From assembly GCA_900095165.1 (NCBI GenBank), contig LT606947.1, positions 1,116,001-1,180,000 on the forward strand: a DNA stretch of 64,000 bases, given 5' to 3'. The notes under the pieces were generated by a model. The model did not search any database. It was not told the DNA's origin and worked only from the letters and a program-made list of their open reading frames with translations. The DNA is from Polynucleobacter necessarius. Its GTDB lineage: Bacteria; Pseudomonadota; Gammaproteobacteria; Burkholderiales; Burkholderiaceae. The first letter of the stretch is position 1, and each line of letters begins with the position of its first letter. The position numbers and the translations under genes were made by a program. Positions 27,718 through 36,595 of the stretch are shown here, piece after piece.

Positions 27718-30156
27718 CTAGGCCTTTCTGAGGCGCCAGGCGTTTAATGTGACCGCCAGCGAGGATAAGGACATGCCGATGCCCGCAACCCAGGGGTTCA
27801 CCCAACCCATCATGGCCGCCGGAATCGCCAGCAAGTTGTAAACCAAAGCCCAGATCAGGTTTTCTTTAATAATCCGCTGGGTTTTATCCGCTAACAAAAG
27901 AGATTGGGCTAAAGGGGCCAAGGAGCTCGCAGTCAAAATCGCATCTGCACCTGTGGTGGTAAGAGGTGCGCCGGCTCCAACAGCGATCGAGACATCCGCT
28001 TTTGCCAACAAGGGTGCATCGTTGATGCCGTCACCAATTGCCCAAATGAAGTGACCCTCTTTTTGCAAATGCTCAATGTAGTGATATTTATCTTCTGGTG
28101 AGCAGGCACCCTTGAATCTGTCGATACCTACACGCTCTGCCCACCACGCTACCGTCGCAGGGTCATCACCGGAAACTAAATGCACAGTGATCTTGCGAGA
28201 TTTTGCAGCAATCAATAATTTCTCAAGTCCTGGCCTTGGTGTATCTAGAAATAGAAAACTGGCAATCACTCCTTTGTCATCAGATAGATGCACTTGGCCA
28301 TATTGCCCTTCTTGCGCAATCTGTTGGGCACCTGTCCAAGCAGCACTTCCCAATCGATAGACACCTGAGCTTAGGCCTTTTCCCAATTGATTGGTAATGG
28401 GTTCAATCAAAACGGTTGGGGAGCAGTTTTCAGATTCCGCAGCACGCAATAAAGAAAGTGCAAGGGGATGTTTTTGGCCTGACTCAATTGACGCAGCTAG
28501 GCTGAGAACATCCATTCTTGAAAACCCTGGGGGAGCAATCAGAACTTCTTTTAATTCTGGTTGACCCATAGTGAGCGTGCCGGTTTTATCCAATACCAAG
28601 TCAGTCGATTTGACTAAACCTTCAAGTACGTGGCCACGCACGATCAATAAGCCCAATTTAGTTACAGCGCCTTGAGCAGCAGCCATTGCTGTTGGTACGG
28701 CGAGTGACAAAGCACAGGGACAACTGGCAACCAATACAGAAACTAAAACTGTCCAAGATCTACTGGGGTCTACGTACCACCAAATTGCTGAAGATAAAAA
28801 AGCGGCGATCAACAAAAAGCCAACAAAATATCCAGCCCACTTTTCTGCGAGACTCACCATTAAAGGTTTTGCTTGTAGTGCTTGATCAAGTAATGAGGCG
28901 ATACCAGCAATACGAGTTGATTGACCGACTGCATCGATTCTCATTAATATAGGATTCAGAATATTGTGCGTGCCTGCATAGACTCGATCGCCAATCTTCT
29001 TATTAATCGGCTTCGACTCTCCAGTAAGAAGCGATTCATCCAGTGCACTCTCATATTCAATCAAAATACCATCAGCCGGAACAACATCTCCAGGTGGAAT
29101 ACGCAGAATCTCACCAGGATTGCAGTTAATCACTGGCACAATTTCCACCTGTTGAGATAGGGGATAGTTCGGCACCCTCTCACAAGTAGCGGGTAACTGT
29201 TTTGCTAAAGCCTCCGCTCCACCCTGCGCATCTTGGCGTGCCAATAACTCCACATAGCGCGCTGCCAAAATAAAGGCGACAAACATAGTGATGGAATCAA
29301 AGTAACCCTGGCCTGAGCCAGTCGCAAGATTCACAGTGCCCGCACTAAATGCCAGAGCTAGCGCCAAGGCAATTGGCACATCCATCCCCAACATATGCGT
29401 CTGATGAAATGAAGCAACACTACGCCATGCCGCTTGAAAAATTGGACCTGCTGAATAGACCATCACCGGAACAGTGAGAGCCCAACTAGTCCAGCCTAAT
29501 AGCAAGTCATACTCCGCAGTCATGTCACTATCGCCTACATAGCTAGGCCACGCATACATCATGACCTGCATCATGCCCAGCAGTGCAACCCCAAGCCGCG
29601 CGAGTAATTGACGGCGTTCTTTTTTGGACTTTTCAATGGAAAGTGATGGCTCAAAAGGCCAGGCCTCATAGCCAATGCGCTCCACTTCAAATAACAAGCG
29701 AGCCAGGCTGGTCTGCTCTGGTGAAAATTCTGCCTTTACTTTTTGACTCACATAATTAATCTGCACATTCTTCACGCCCGGAATACGTCGCAAATGTTGC
29801 TCACACAACCAGACGCAAGCAGCACAACGAATTTTTTCAAGCCGTAGGGTTGTCTCTAAATTTCCCTCCTCACCACTAGGTCGGGTGTAGCGACCTAGTA
29901 AAGAGGGATCATCGTAAGGAGCCAGGCTGTCGGGAATTTGATTCGAAGCCAAATAAGCTGCAGGCTTGTCGCTTGACTGTGCGCGACGCGCATAAAAGAC
30001 TTCAAGCCCTTCGCCGTGGATGGTTTGTGCAATTGCCATGCAGCCAGCGCAACAGAATTTTCCATTGACACCACTCAGCTCTAACTCATACGAGTCGCCA
30101 GGAAGAATGAAGCTCCCACAATGATAGCAGCTATTGCTTGGCAAACTAGAGCCCAT
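27718..30156 (-). CDS. ccoI: Copper-translocating P-type ATPase CcoI/FixI
   Basis: This 812-residue P1B-ATPase supplies copper for cbb3 assembly. The N-terminus has a CxxC pair (Cys10, Cys13), a CCAGC cluster (35-39) and an HMA domain with CAAC (111-114). The membrane copper motif SCPCALS lies near residue 480 and the phosphorylation motif DKTGTLT near 525; TGES and GDGIND blocks are also present. The extra N-terminal Cys region is typical of FixI/CcoI rather than CopA. ccoS follows directly and an MFS gene precedes it by 7 bp. Confidence 0.95.
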   Translation of the reverse strand: MGSSLPSNSCYHCGSFILPGDSYELELSGVNGKFCCAGCMAIAQTIHGEGLEVFYARRAQSSDKPAAYLASNQIPDSLAPYDDPSLLGRYTRPSGEEGNLETTLRLEKIRCAACVWLCEQHLRRIPGVKNVQINYVSQKVKAEFSPEQTSLARLLFEVERIGYEAWPFEPSLSIEKSKKERRQLLARLGVALLGMMQVMMYAWPSYVGDSDMTAEYDLLLGWTSWALTVPVMVYSAGPIFQAAWRSVASFHQTHMLGMDVPIALALALAFSAGTVNLATGSGQGYFDSITMFVAFILAARYVELLARQDAQGGAEALAKQLPATCERVPNYPLSQQVEIVPVINCNPGEILRIPPGDVVPADGILIEYESALDESLLTGESKPINKKIGDRVYAGTHNILNPILMRIDAVGQSTRIAGIASLLDQALQAKPLMVSLAEKWAGYFVGFLLIAAFLSSAIWWYVDPSRSWTVLVSVLVASCPCALSLAVPTAMAAAQGAVTKLGLLIVRGHVLEGLVKSTDLVLDKTGTLTMGQPELKEVLIAPPGFSRMDVLSLAASIESGQKHPLALSLLRAAESENCSPTVLIEPITNQLGKGLSSGVYRLGSAAWTGAQQIAQEGQYGQVHLSDDKGVIASFLFLDTPRPGLEKLLIAAKSRKITVHLVSGDDPATVAWWAERVGIDRFKGACSPEDKYHYIEHLQKEGHFIWAIGDGINDAPLLAKADVSIAVGAGAPLTTTGADAILTASSLAPLAQSLLLADKTQRIIKENLIWALVYNLLAIPAAMMGWVNPWVAGIGMSLSSLAVTLNAWRLRKA

Positions 30157-30163
30157 AAATGAG

Positions 30164-31408
30164 TCATTGATTGTGGGTTAGGGGCTTACTGACCCAACCA
30201 TTGCGACGTTCATAAAGGACAAACAGAACGCCCCAGATTACTACTGCGGCATAGGCACAAACCCAGGATATTTGCGAGGCACGTGACCCTGTTAAATCGA
30301 GAACAAAACCAAAAATAGCTGGTCCTAATAAGCCGCCTCCGAAACCCATCAAGGAGTGCAGACCCATTGCAGCGCCTTTAATGTTTTCTTGGGCACTAAC
30401 CACTAAACCAGCCGTCAAAGCAGCAGAATCAGCCATGATGAAAATGGTGTGCCCTACTGCCAAAGCAACAATCAACCACCAGGATTGTCCGGTAGAAAAA
30501 GCAAGCGAAACTCCAAAAGCTGCACTAGATAACATGACAAAGAAAATCCATTTTTGACACCCTATTCTTAAGGCAATCTCGTTTCCAATGATGGATGCCG
30601 GAACACCAAAAAAATTAATCACACCAGCAAGAGTGGTGGCAGTCAATAAAAAAGGGTCGCCTGTCACAATCGCACAGAAACCAAAAAAAGCTACTACCCA
30701 ACTGCGAGAAGCAAACAGCTCGATCGAGTGCACGGTGTAACCAAAAATAAAACCTGAAGCAGTTTTATCTTGTAAGACTAAACGCCATTTATCAACCGGA
30801 AAAATATCGTGCAATCGAATTCGAATTGGGCCATGCCATTTTTCATGAGTAAGCGCGGGAATAAATAAAAGCACAATCAATAAAGCCGTGAATGGGCCCA
30901 AGGCAATGATTCCGAAAACATAGCGCCAACCTAAACCACTCAAAATCCAGCCAGAGCAGAGGTAAGAGAAACCGATACCAATACCAAAAAAAGCTGTATA
31001 GAAGGCAATGTGACGACTCAGTTCACCCGTCGTAATGCGGTCCGATAGAATTTTTAAACCCGGCATATACGTGCCCGCTAAACCAGCACCATTCAGCGCC
31101 ATAAAAATCAAGGCAGTCCAGAAGTTGTAGGCAAAAAGACTCATACCCAACAAGCCACAAGTTGCGGAAAGACCACCTATAAGATAAACTTTTTTCGCAT
31201 CAACACGATCTGTGAGTGCCGTTGCCAATGGAACCATCAGCATGTACCCAAAGAAGAAGGCGCTGGCAATTAAGCCAGATTGCAAGTTGCTGAGACGCCA
31301 CTCTTCCTGCAAAGTTGTCAGAACTACAGCATAACAAGCAAAACCTAGCAGAGCGCAAGTTTGCGCCATGAGCATAAAAGGTGTGTAACCGGTAGGTTTA
31401 AAACGCAT
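30164..31408 (-). CDS. Major facilitator superfamily transporter
   Basis: This 414-residue protein has about 12 hydrophobic segments. The loop 2-3 signature (PLATALTDRVDAKKVY, about residues 60-75) matches the MFS pattern GxxxDRxGRRR loosely. It lies 7 bp upstream of ccoI and 6 bp downstream of an oxygenase gene, so the three may share a transcript. Copper or siderophore transport can be imagined from context, but the sequence does not show the substrate. Confidence 0.85.
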   Translation of the reverse strand: MRFKPTGYTPFMLMAQTCALLGFACYAVVLTTLQEEWRLSNLQSGLIASAFFFGYMLMVPLATALTDRVDAKKVYLIGGLSATCGLLGMSLFAYNFWTALIFMALNGAGLAGTYMPGLKILSDRITTGELSRHIAFYTAFFGIGIGFSYLCSGWILSGLGWRYVFGIIALGPFTALLIVLLFIPALTHEKWHGPIRIRLHDIFPVDKWRLVLQDKTASGFIFGYTVHSIELFASRSWVVAFFGFCAIVTGDPFLLTATTLAGVINFFGVPASIIGNEIALRIGCQKWIFFVMLSSAAFGVSLAFSTGQSWWLIVALAVGHTIFIMADSAALTAGLVVSAQENIKGAAMGLHSLMGFGGGLLGPAIFGFVLDLTGSRASQISWVCAYAAVVIWGVLFVLYERRNGWVSKPLTHNQ

Positions 31409-31414
31409 AAAGGT

Positions 31415-32170
31415 TTACTGCTGACTACTATTGGGTGAATCCTGGAAGCCATTTGAGCGGAAGGTGAGCACCAGAGTATCCCTATACCCGTGAAGCCCCA
31501 AGGGCTGAATGGGAGTAGATTCATGAATCATTCTTTCATCATTCATGAGCAATAAAGACCAAGGCTCAGTCAGTGTAAACCGCAGACCAGCTGAACCGCC
31601 CGCATCGAAAATACGAGTTTCCCCACCTTTAATACCAACTCGATTGAGTAAAAATACAGCCACAAAATCTACTCCATCGCGATGGGCCCCCTCAGGAGTT
31701 GGTCGCCCAATTCCATCTGTTGTATCAATCCTAAATTGGTGCGCCTCAACAAACCAGGTATTCGCCTGCTTGACGCCATTGAGAACATGAGCCAATCCCA
31801 GTAAAAGAGATTGCCAGGCGGGATTGTTGGTGAGCTGAATCTGGGAAAGCTCAAACCAACGTTCTATACCGTCATGTAATGCGTTGTAGTTCACAGACTG
31901 CCAATGAGCACGATGAGGCACCATGGTCAGAGACTCGCCTTTGATCTCAAAACTAGAGTGGCGGCGAAATCGATAACGCCCACCATCCCTGAGACAAGGA
32001 TCACGTGGCAAGCCTTCCCAAAACTGGGTGAGATTTTGTAGTTGATCGAGATCGACATGCGCTATTTGCGCAACATCCGTCGCAGAGACAACCGCAAAAC
32101 CATCACCCCGAAGAGAGTCGGCCAACTCTTTAAGAGGTGTCAGTGGTGGCGAAAGGCTTGAAAGAGTCAT
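31415..32170 (-). CDS. 2-oxoglutarate/Fe(II) dioxygenase family protein (2OG-Fe_Oxy_2 type)
   Basis: This 251-residue enzyme carries the iron-binding HxD in GAHRDGVDFV (about residues 161-170), the GGETRIFD block, a distal His in MIHESTPI (about 213-220) and a 2-oxoglutarate-binding Arg in YRDTLVLTFRS. This matches the family that includes amino acid hydroxylases. The substrate is unknown. It is followed closely by the MFS gene, which suggests cotranscription. Confidence 0.83.
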   Translation of the reverse strand: MTLSSLSPPLTPLKELADSLRGDGFAVVSATDVAQIAHVDLDQLQNLTQFWEGLPRDPCLRDGGRYRFRRHSSFEIKGESLTMVPHRAHWQSVNYNALHDGIERWFELSQIQLTNNPAWQSLLLGLAHVLNGVKQANTWFVEAHQFRIDTTDGIGRPTPEGAHRDGVDFVAVFLLNRVGIKGGETRIFDAGGSAGLRFTLTEPWSLLLMNDERMIHESTPIQPLGLHGYRDTLVLTFRSNGFQDSPNSSQQ

Positions 32171-32197
32171 AGATTTATTTTATGCGTTTACCAAAAA

Positions 32198-33523
32198 TCA
32201 AGGGTGCAAATTCAAGCGACCGCGCACCTCCCCCACATGGCCCTTCAAGTCATACAGCTCTTTAGCATCAAGCATGGAGACTTTGATATTGCCCACTCTT
32301 CGCTCAATTTCCTCCAAGTCCTTGAAGTTCTTTTCTTTTACAGCTGGATTTGATGCGTTTCTTTCTATCACCTTCAGATCGTCGTATACCTGTGATAGCT
32401 TAAGTCGCAAGAGTAAATTCTTGGCTGCGGGAATATAGGTAAACAAAGGAATCAAAATCACCAGTAGTGGAATCACAATTTTCGCAAATCGTCCAATCCA
32501 TACAGCCATCCAAAAAGGGAGATAACGATGCAAGAAAGACGGCCCATCTTTTAAGTAAATTTCAGCATCTACGTGCAAAGGAAAATCAAGGCCAGTGCCA
32601 GACGGAAACTCGCCCGGTTTTTGTAAATAGGAGTACGTTTTCAGAATCTCGTAAGTCTCGCTAAGCAATAAAGTCACTAATGCAGGACTAACATCCTGCT
32701 TACCCACCAAGGTCGCAGTTGCCGCTAAAACCTGAATATCTTGCTTTGGCAAGTCATACTCAATACTGACCACCCCACGAGGTACCGTTACCTTGGATAA
32801 AAAAGGAAATAAATGAACATAGGCTTCAGCCTGCTAAAAACTCATTAAGCGAATACCGGGAGTCTCATAAAAACTTTTTACTAATGGCGCCTCGGCTGCG
32901 CTTACCAAAAATACAGCATCTAACTCACCTTTTTTGAACTTCTCCAAGGCATCTAGTGGCTTTAGTTTTTCAGCATGAAAATCATTCATGCCCAATCCAC
33001 TTGATTCTAGCGATTGAGAGGCTAAAGTTAATGTGCCGCTTCCATCATTACCTATAGAAACGCGTTTGCCCTTCAACTGACTTAATAGACTTAACTTACC
33101 AGCTTCATTTTTAAAGCTAGACTCCCTATGCCAAACCCAAACGGGCTCATAAAACACGCCTGCAATAGAAACTAAGTTAGGGTATTTCGACAGATCTGCC
33201 ACGCCACCTTGGACCATAGCAAAATCAACACCAGAGTTCTCGTCAGCTAGTAAGGTCAAGTTATCACCCGTTCCGCTAGTAGTGCGCAACTTCAGGGACA
33301 CACCCTCCTGAGCCAATTCGGTTTGAAGTTTTTCACCAAACTTTTGATAAAGGCCTGTTGGAAAGCCAGTAGCCAACTCAATTGATCTCGGTGGTGATGG
33401 CACCAAAACCCAGAGCGTGGCAAAAAGTATGGCGACCAAAATCAAAAAGGCAATACCAACTGCCAGGGAGTTATAGATATTTTTGCGTATGAAGTCCATA
33501 AGAATTCTGCTCGTTTTTGCCAT
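32198..33523 (-). pseudogene. TAXI-family solute-binding protein with C-terminal membrane segment, amber-interrupted
   Basis: A continuous frame from ATG at 33523 encodes an N-terminal membrane anchor (about residues 13-35), a TAXI periplasmic receptor domain (LATGFPTGLYQKFGEKL; VSIGNDGSGT), a C-terminal hydrophobic segment and a coiled-coil-like tail. It is interrupted only by TAG at 32834-32836, in the context RLMSF-stop-QAEAY. No frameshift is needed. The original residue is not clear. This membrane-bound TAXI type is not adjacent to a TRAP permease here. It may be dead, or the stop may be read through. Confidence 0.85.
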
Positions 33524-33625
33524 TATGCCCCGAGCCAAAAGATCGAGAGCGGAATGAATTCATTCACATGAATTTGAATAAATTCGGGATAAGATTGGGG
33601 TTTTCAAAGAACCATTAGGATCACA

Positions 33626-34387
33626 ATGAACTCAAGTCCCAATAAGGTAGCTCTAGTAACTGGAGCTGAGACGGGTATCGGTAAGGCTGCGGCAAAAGCA
33701 CTTTTGCAGGGCGGATTTCGCGTTGTCCTAACCGGTAGAAATATTGAAAAACTCAATCAGGCCATCCAAGATATTGGTGGAAACAATCAAAATAGCTTGG
33801 CAGTTGCTTGTGATGTAGCCAAGCCAGAGGAAGTAAAGCGCTTGTTTTCAACAATCCAAAAACAATTTGGCCATATTGATGTACTTTTCAACAATGCCGG
33901 CATAGGAGCTCCAGTTATACCCATGGAAGAGCTGAGTTATGAGCAGTGGATGAATGTCGTCAACGCTAATCTCTGTGGCGCCTTCCTGTGCTCACAAGAA
34001 GCCATTCGTATGATGAAGGCGCAATCACCTCAAGGCGGCCGAATCATCAACAACGGCTCTATTTCAGCGCATGCGCCCCGCCCCATGTCCGCACCGTATA
34101 CAACTACCAAGCATGCGATCACCGGCTTAACCAAATCCATTGCCTTGGATGGGCGTCCATTCAATATTGCCTGCGATCAAATTGATATTGGTAACGCGGG
34201 TACCGAAATGACTATCCCGATGGCATCTGGAATTCTGCAACCCGATGGCTTAAAAAAGGTAGAGCCTCTCATGGATGTAGATCATGTGGGACAAGCCGTC
34301 CTACACATGGCTCAACTGCCCCTAGAAAGCAATATCCTCTCAATGACCATTATGGCAACCGATATGCCATTTGTAGGCAGAGGCTAA
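33626..34387 (+). CDS. Short-chain dehydrogenase/reductase family oxidoreductase
   Basis: This 253-residue classical SDR has the cofactor motif TGAETGIG (12-19), NNAG (89-92), a catalytic Ser near 145-147, Tyr158 and Lys162 (YTTTK). All active residues are present. TAGGA precedes the ATG. It is divergent from the broken TAXI gene and convergent, end to end, with ccmI. The substrate is unknown. Confidence 0.9.
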   Translation: MNSSPNKVALVTGAETGIGKAAAKALLQGGFRVVLTGRNIEKLNQAIQDIGGNNQNSLAVACDVAKPEEVKRLFSTIQKQFGHIDVLFNNAGIGAPVIPMEELSYEQWMNVVNANLCGAFLCSQEAIRMMKAQSPQGGRIINNGSISAHAPRPMSAPYTTTKHAITGLTKSIALDGRPFNIACDQIDIGNAGTEMTIPMASGILQPDGLKKVEPLMDVDHVGQAVLHMAQLPLESNILSMTIMATDMPFVGRG

Positions 34388-35578
34388 TTAAGGTCTGACT
34401 TGATCAATCATTAGGCGAGCATTGGTGGTGCCCACCTTGATCGTTTGGGGTGCAGATATTAAATCGCCCGATTCTGGCATGGCCATTCCTGTTTTAGAGA
34501 TACGCACCTCAACGGATACTTCGGGCAATTGAGAGATTAAGGCGTTGGAACTCATCGCCAGGGAATCATTCAAAACAAAGTTCATTGGGAATGCAGCAAC
34601 AGCAGCTTTAAGCACCGCTACTGGCATGCGCTCACCTGGCTTACGAGCAATCACCAGCAAAGTATCGCCCACCTTAACTTTAGCCTGCAGTTCAGACGTT
34701 ATGCCAATCTTTCCACTTACACCTTGATTGTTAATCACGGGTGCGCTAGCAGGAGGTAGCCCACCATTGCTACGAGCTTCAGCAATAGAGCCAGCAATGG
34801 CACGTGCTTCATCCGTTTCGGGGGGTAATTGCTTGGCTAACCTTTCCCAAGACTGCACCGCCGCCTTATAGTTTTGGGTATTGAAGGCTGCCGTGCCAGA
34901 AAGCCACAGAGTCAGTAAATTATTCGGGTCTAGAGCTAATGCCTTATTAATTAATTCTTGAGGCTTGCCTGCAAAATTGCCATCTGCATTTGCTGCTAAT
35001 ACATCAGCATAGTCTGCCAGTAATTGCGGATCGGAATCGACAAAAGATCCAGCGCGAGCGTAGGCCTTTGCGGCCTCAGCATTGTGGCCCAAAATTCGAT
35101 AGGAGCGCGCCAGCATGGCCCAGCCCTTTAAATTGTCCGGCTCTTTTTCCATCTTCGCCGCAAACTCTGCAACCATCTTTTCAACTGACTCTTGAGTCAT
35201 TGGTTTCTCGGCATTCTTTTCAGCAATTCGAGAAGCATCTCCAAGGTAGAAATAAAAGCCCGCTGAAAACAAGACTACAAAAAGACAGATTCCAATGATG
35301 GTTTTCTTTGGAGAACCTAATACAGCAAGATCATCCGCCTCATCCGTATCCTGAAAAAGGCGCTGACGCATTTCTGCGTGAGCCTGCTCATAACTATCCG
35401 CATCAACAGCACCAGTCGCACGATCAGCCTCGAGCTTATCAAGCTCCTCCTTGTAGATGGCGGCATTCATCTGACGACGTGAAGTTGCAGATTCTTTTGC
35501 TGGAAAAAACAATGGGTGTAGCAATAGAACCAGAATCAAGATCAACAAAAGGAGGACGGGCATTAAAAAACTAGTCAT
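34388..35578 (-). CDS. ccmI: Cytochrome c maturation protein CcmI (CycH), TPR-containing
   Basis: This 396-residue protein has two membrane segments (about residues 4-20 and near 100) and a periplasmic TPR region (about 130-280). The TPR part includes NLKGWAMLARSYRILGHNAEAAKAYARA-type repeats and binds apocytochrome c for delivery to the CcmFH ligase. A C-terminal domain follows. The ATG at 35576-35578 overlaps the ccmH stop; longer frames to 35668 would run inside ccmH and are rejected. It is last in the ccm operon. Confidence 0.92.
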   Translation of the reverse strand: MTSFLMPVLLLLILILVLLLHPLFFPAKESATSRRQMNAAIYKEELDKLEADRATGAVDADSYEQAHAEMRQRLFQDTDEADDLAVLGSPKKTIIGICLFVVLFSAGFYFYLGDASRIAEKNAEKPMTQESVEKMVAEFAAKMEKEPDNLKGWAMLARSYRILGHNAEAAKAYARAGSFVDSDPQLLADYADVLAANADGNFAGKPQELINKALALDPNNLLTLWLSGTAAFNTQNYKAAVQSWERLAKQLPPETDEARAIAGSIAEARSNGGLPPASAPVINNQGVSGKIGITSELQAKVKVGDTLLVIARKPGERMPVAVLKAAVAAFPMNFVLNDSLAMSSNALISQLPEVSVEVRISKTGMAMPESGDLISAPQTIKVGTTNARLMIDQVRP

Positions 35579-36074
35579 GTGCATTTTCTGTTGAGCTGGA
35601 TCTTGCGTCCTGAAGTAGCGCATCAATACGACGGTTATCCTCAGCGGATAGCGTAGTACTCGGCACACTTTGATTTCTGCGGCGTAGATAAATCATTAAG
35701 CCAATAATGCCGGCAAGCAAAATAATAAAAGGACCTATCCATAGGAGCCAAGTAATTGGTTTTACAGGTGGGCGATACAAAACAAAATCGCCATAACGCT
35801 CTACCATAAAATTCCGAATTTGCTCATCAGTCTTGCCCTCAAGAATCAGGACGCGAATTTCTCGGCGCAAATCATTCGCTAAATCAGAGCGTGAGCCCGC
35901 AAGAGATTCATTTTGACAAACCAAACAACGCATCTCTTCTGAAATAGCGATGAGACGCTGCTCAGTAATTGGGTCATCCGCAAGTGGAGCCGCGTCCTTA
36001 GCAGAGACAACATTCATTGCGCAAGCAAGCACAATCGCTGACAGAATGAGAAGGAGAAACTTTTTCAAAATCAC
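35571..36074 (-). CDS. ccmH: Cytochrome c maturation protein CcmH, thiol-reductase type
   Basis: This 167-residue protein has a signal peptide (about 1-25), the redox motif RCLVC (Cys50, Cys53) and a C-terminal membrane anchor (about 108-130). It reduces apocytochrome thiols for haem ligation. The start is GTG, overlapping the ccmG stop (GTGA), which indicates translational coupling. It is the short CcmH type, with the TPR part encoded separately as CcmI. Confidence 0.95.
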   Translation of the reverse strand: MILKKFLLLILSAIVLACAMNVVSAKDAAPLADDPITEQRLIAISEEMRCLVCQNESLAGSRSDLANDLRREIRVLILEGKTDEQIRNFMVERYGDFVLYRPPVKPITWLLWIGPFIILLAGIIGLMIYLRRRNQSVPSTTLSAEDNRRIDALLQDARSSSTENAHD

Positions 36075-36595
36075 TTCAACTCACCCAGCAGCGGAATAAT
36101 CTTCTTATTCAATAGATCCATGGTGATTGGCCCGATATGTTTAAACCGGATTACACCAGCCTTATCAATCACATAGGTCTCTGGAACACCATATACGCCG
36201 TAATCAACCCCTACTCGACCATTGGCATCAAATGCAGACAAAACATAAGGATTACCTTGGCGAGCAAGCATGGCCGTTGCATCATCACGCTTATCTTTGT
36301 AATCCAAGCCAATAATTGGTGCGACCTGTAGCTTACCTAGCTCAACTAAAACAGAGTGTTCTTCACGGCAAGCAACACACCAAGAGGCCCACACATTCAA
36401 AATCCAGGGCTTGCCTTTCATGCTTTCTGGAGAAAAAGTTTTTTGAGGATCCGCCAATTGAGGCAATTCAAAAGCAGGAGCTTGTTTGCCAATTAATGGT
36501 GAAGGTACTTCATGGGGATCACGATTTAAGCCTACCGCTAAAAACCCAACTAAAATCACAAACAAGAGGAGTGGAATTAAAAACTTGGCTTTCAT
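36071..36595 (-). CDS. ccmG: Thiol:disulfide interchange protein CcmG/DsbE
   Basis: This 174-residue membrane-anchored periplasmic thioredoxin-fold protein has an anchor at about 5-22 and the active site WCVAC (Cys73, Cys76). The YGVYGVPETYVIDKAG block with the cis-Pro loop is typical of CcmG. It acts as a reductant in cytochrome c maturation. It overlaps ccmF and ccmH by ATGA and GTGA junctions. Confidence 0.95.
   Translation of the reverse strand: MKAKFLIPLLLFVILVGFLAVGLNRDPHEVPSPLIGKQAPAFELPQLADPQKTFSPESMKGKPWILNVWASWCVACREEHSVLVELGKLQVAPIIGLDYKDKRDDATAMLARQGNPYVLSAFDANGRVGVDYGVYGVPETYVIDKAGVIRFKHIGPITMDLLNKKIIPLLGELK

Noticed and set aside
34395..34412. TTGATCAATC near the ccmI stop as an FNR box
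   Set aside because: Half-site spacing does not fit TTGAT-N4-ATCAA, and it lies at the end of convergent genes.
35579..35668. N-terminal extension of CcmI
   Set aside because: It would be translated from inside ccmH in another frame; the ATG at 35578 fits the overlap style of the operon and gives the usual membrane N-terminus.
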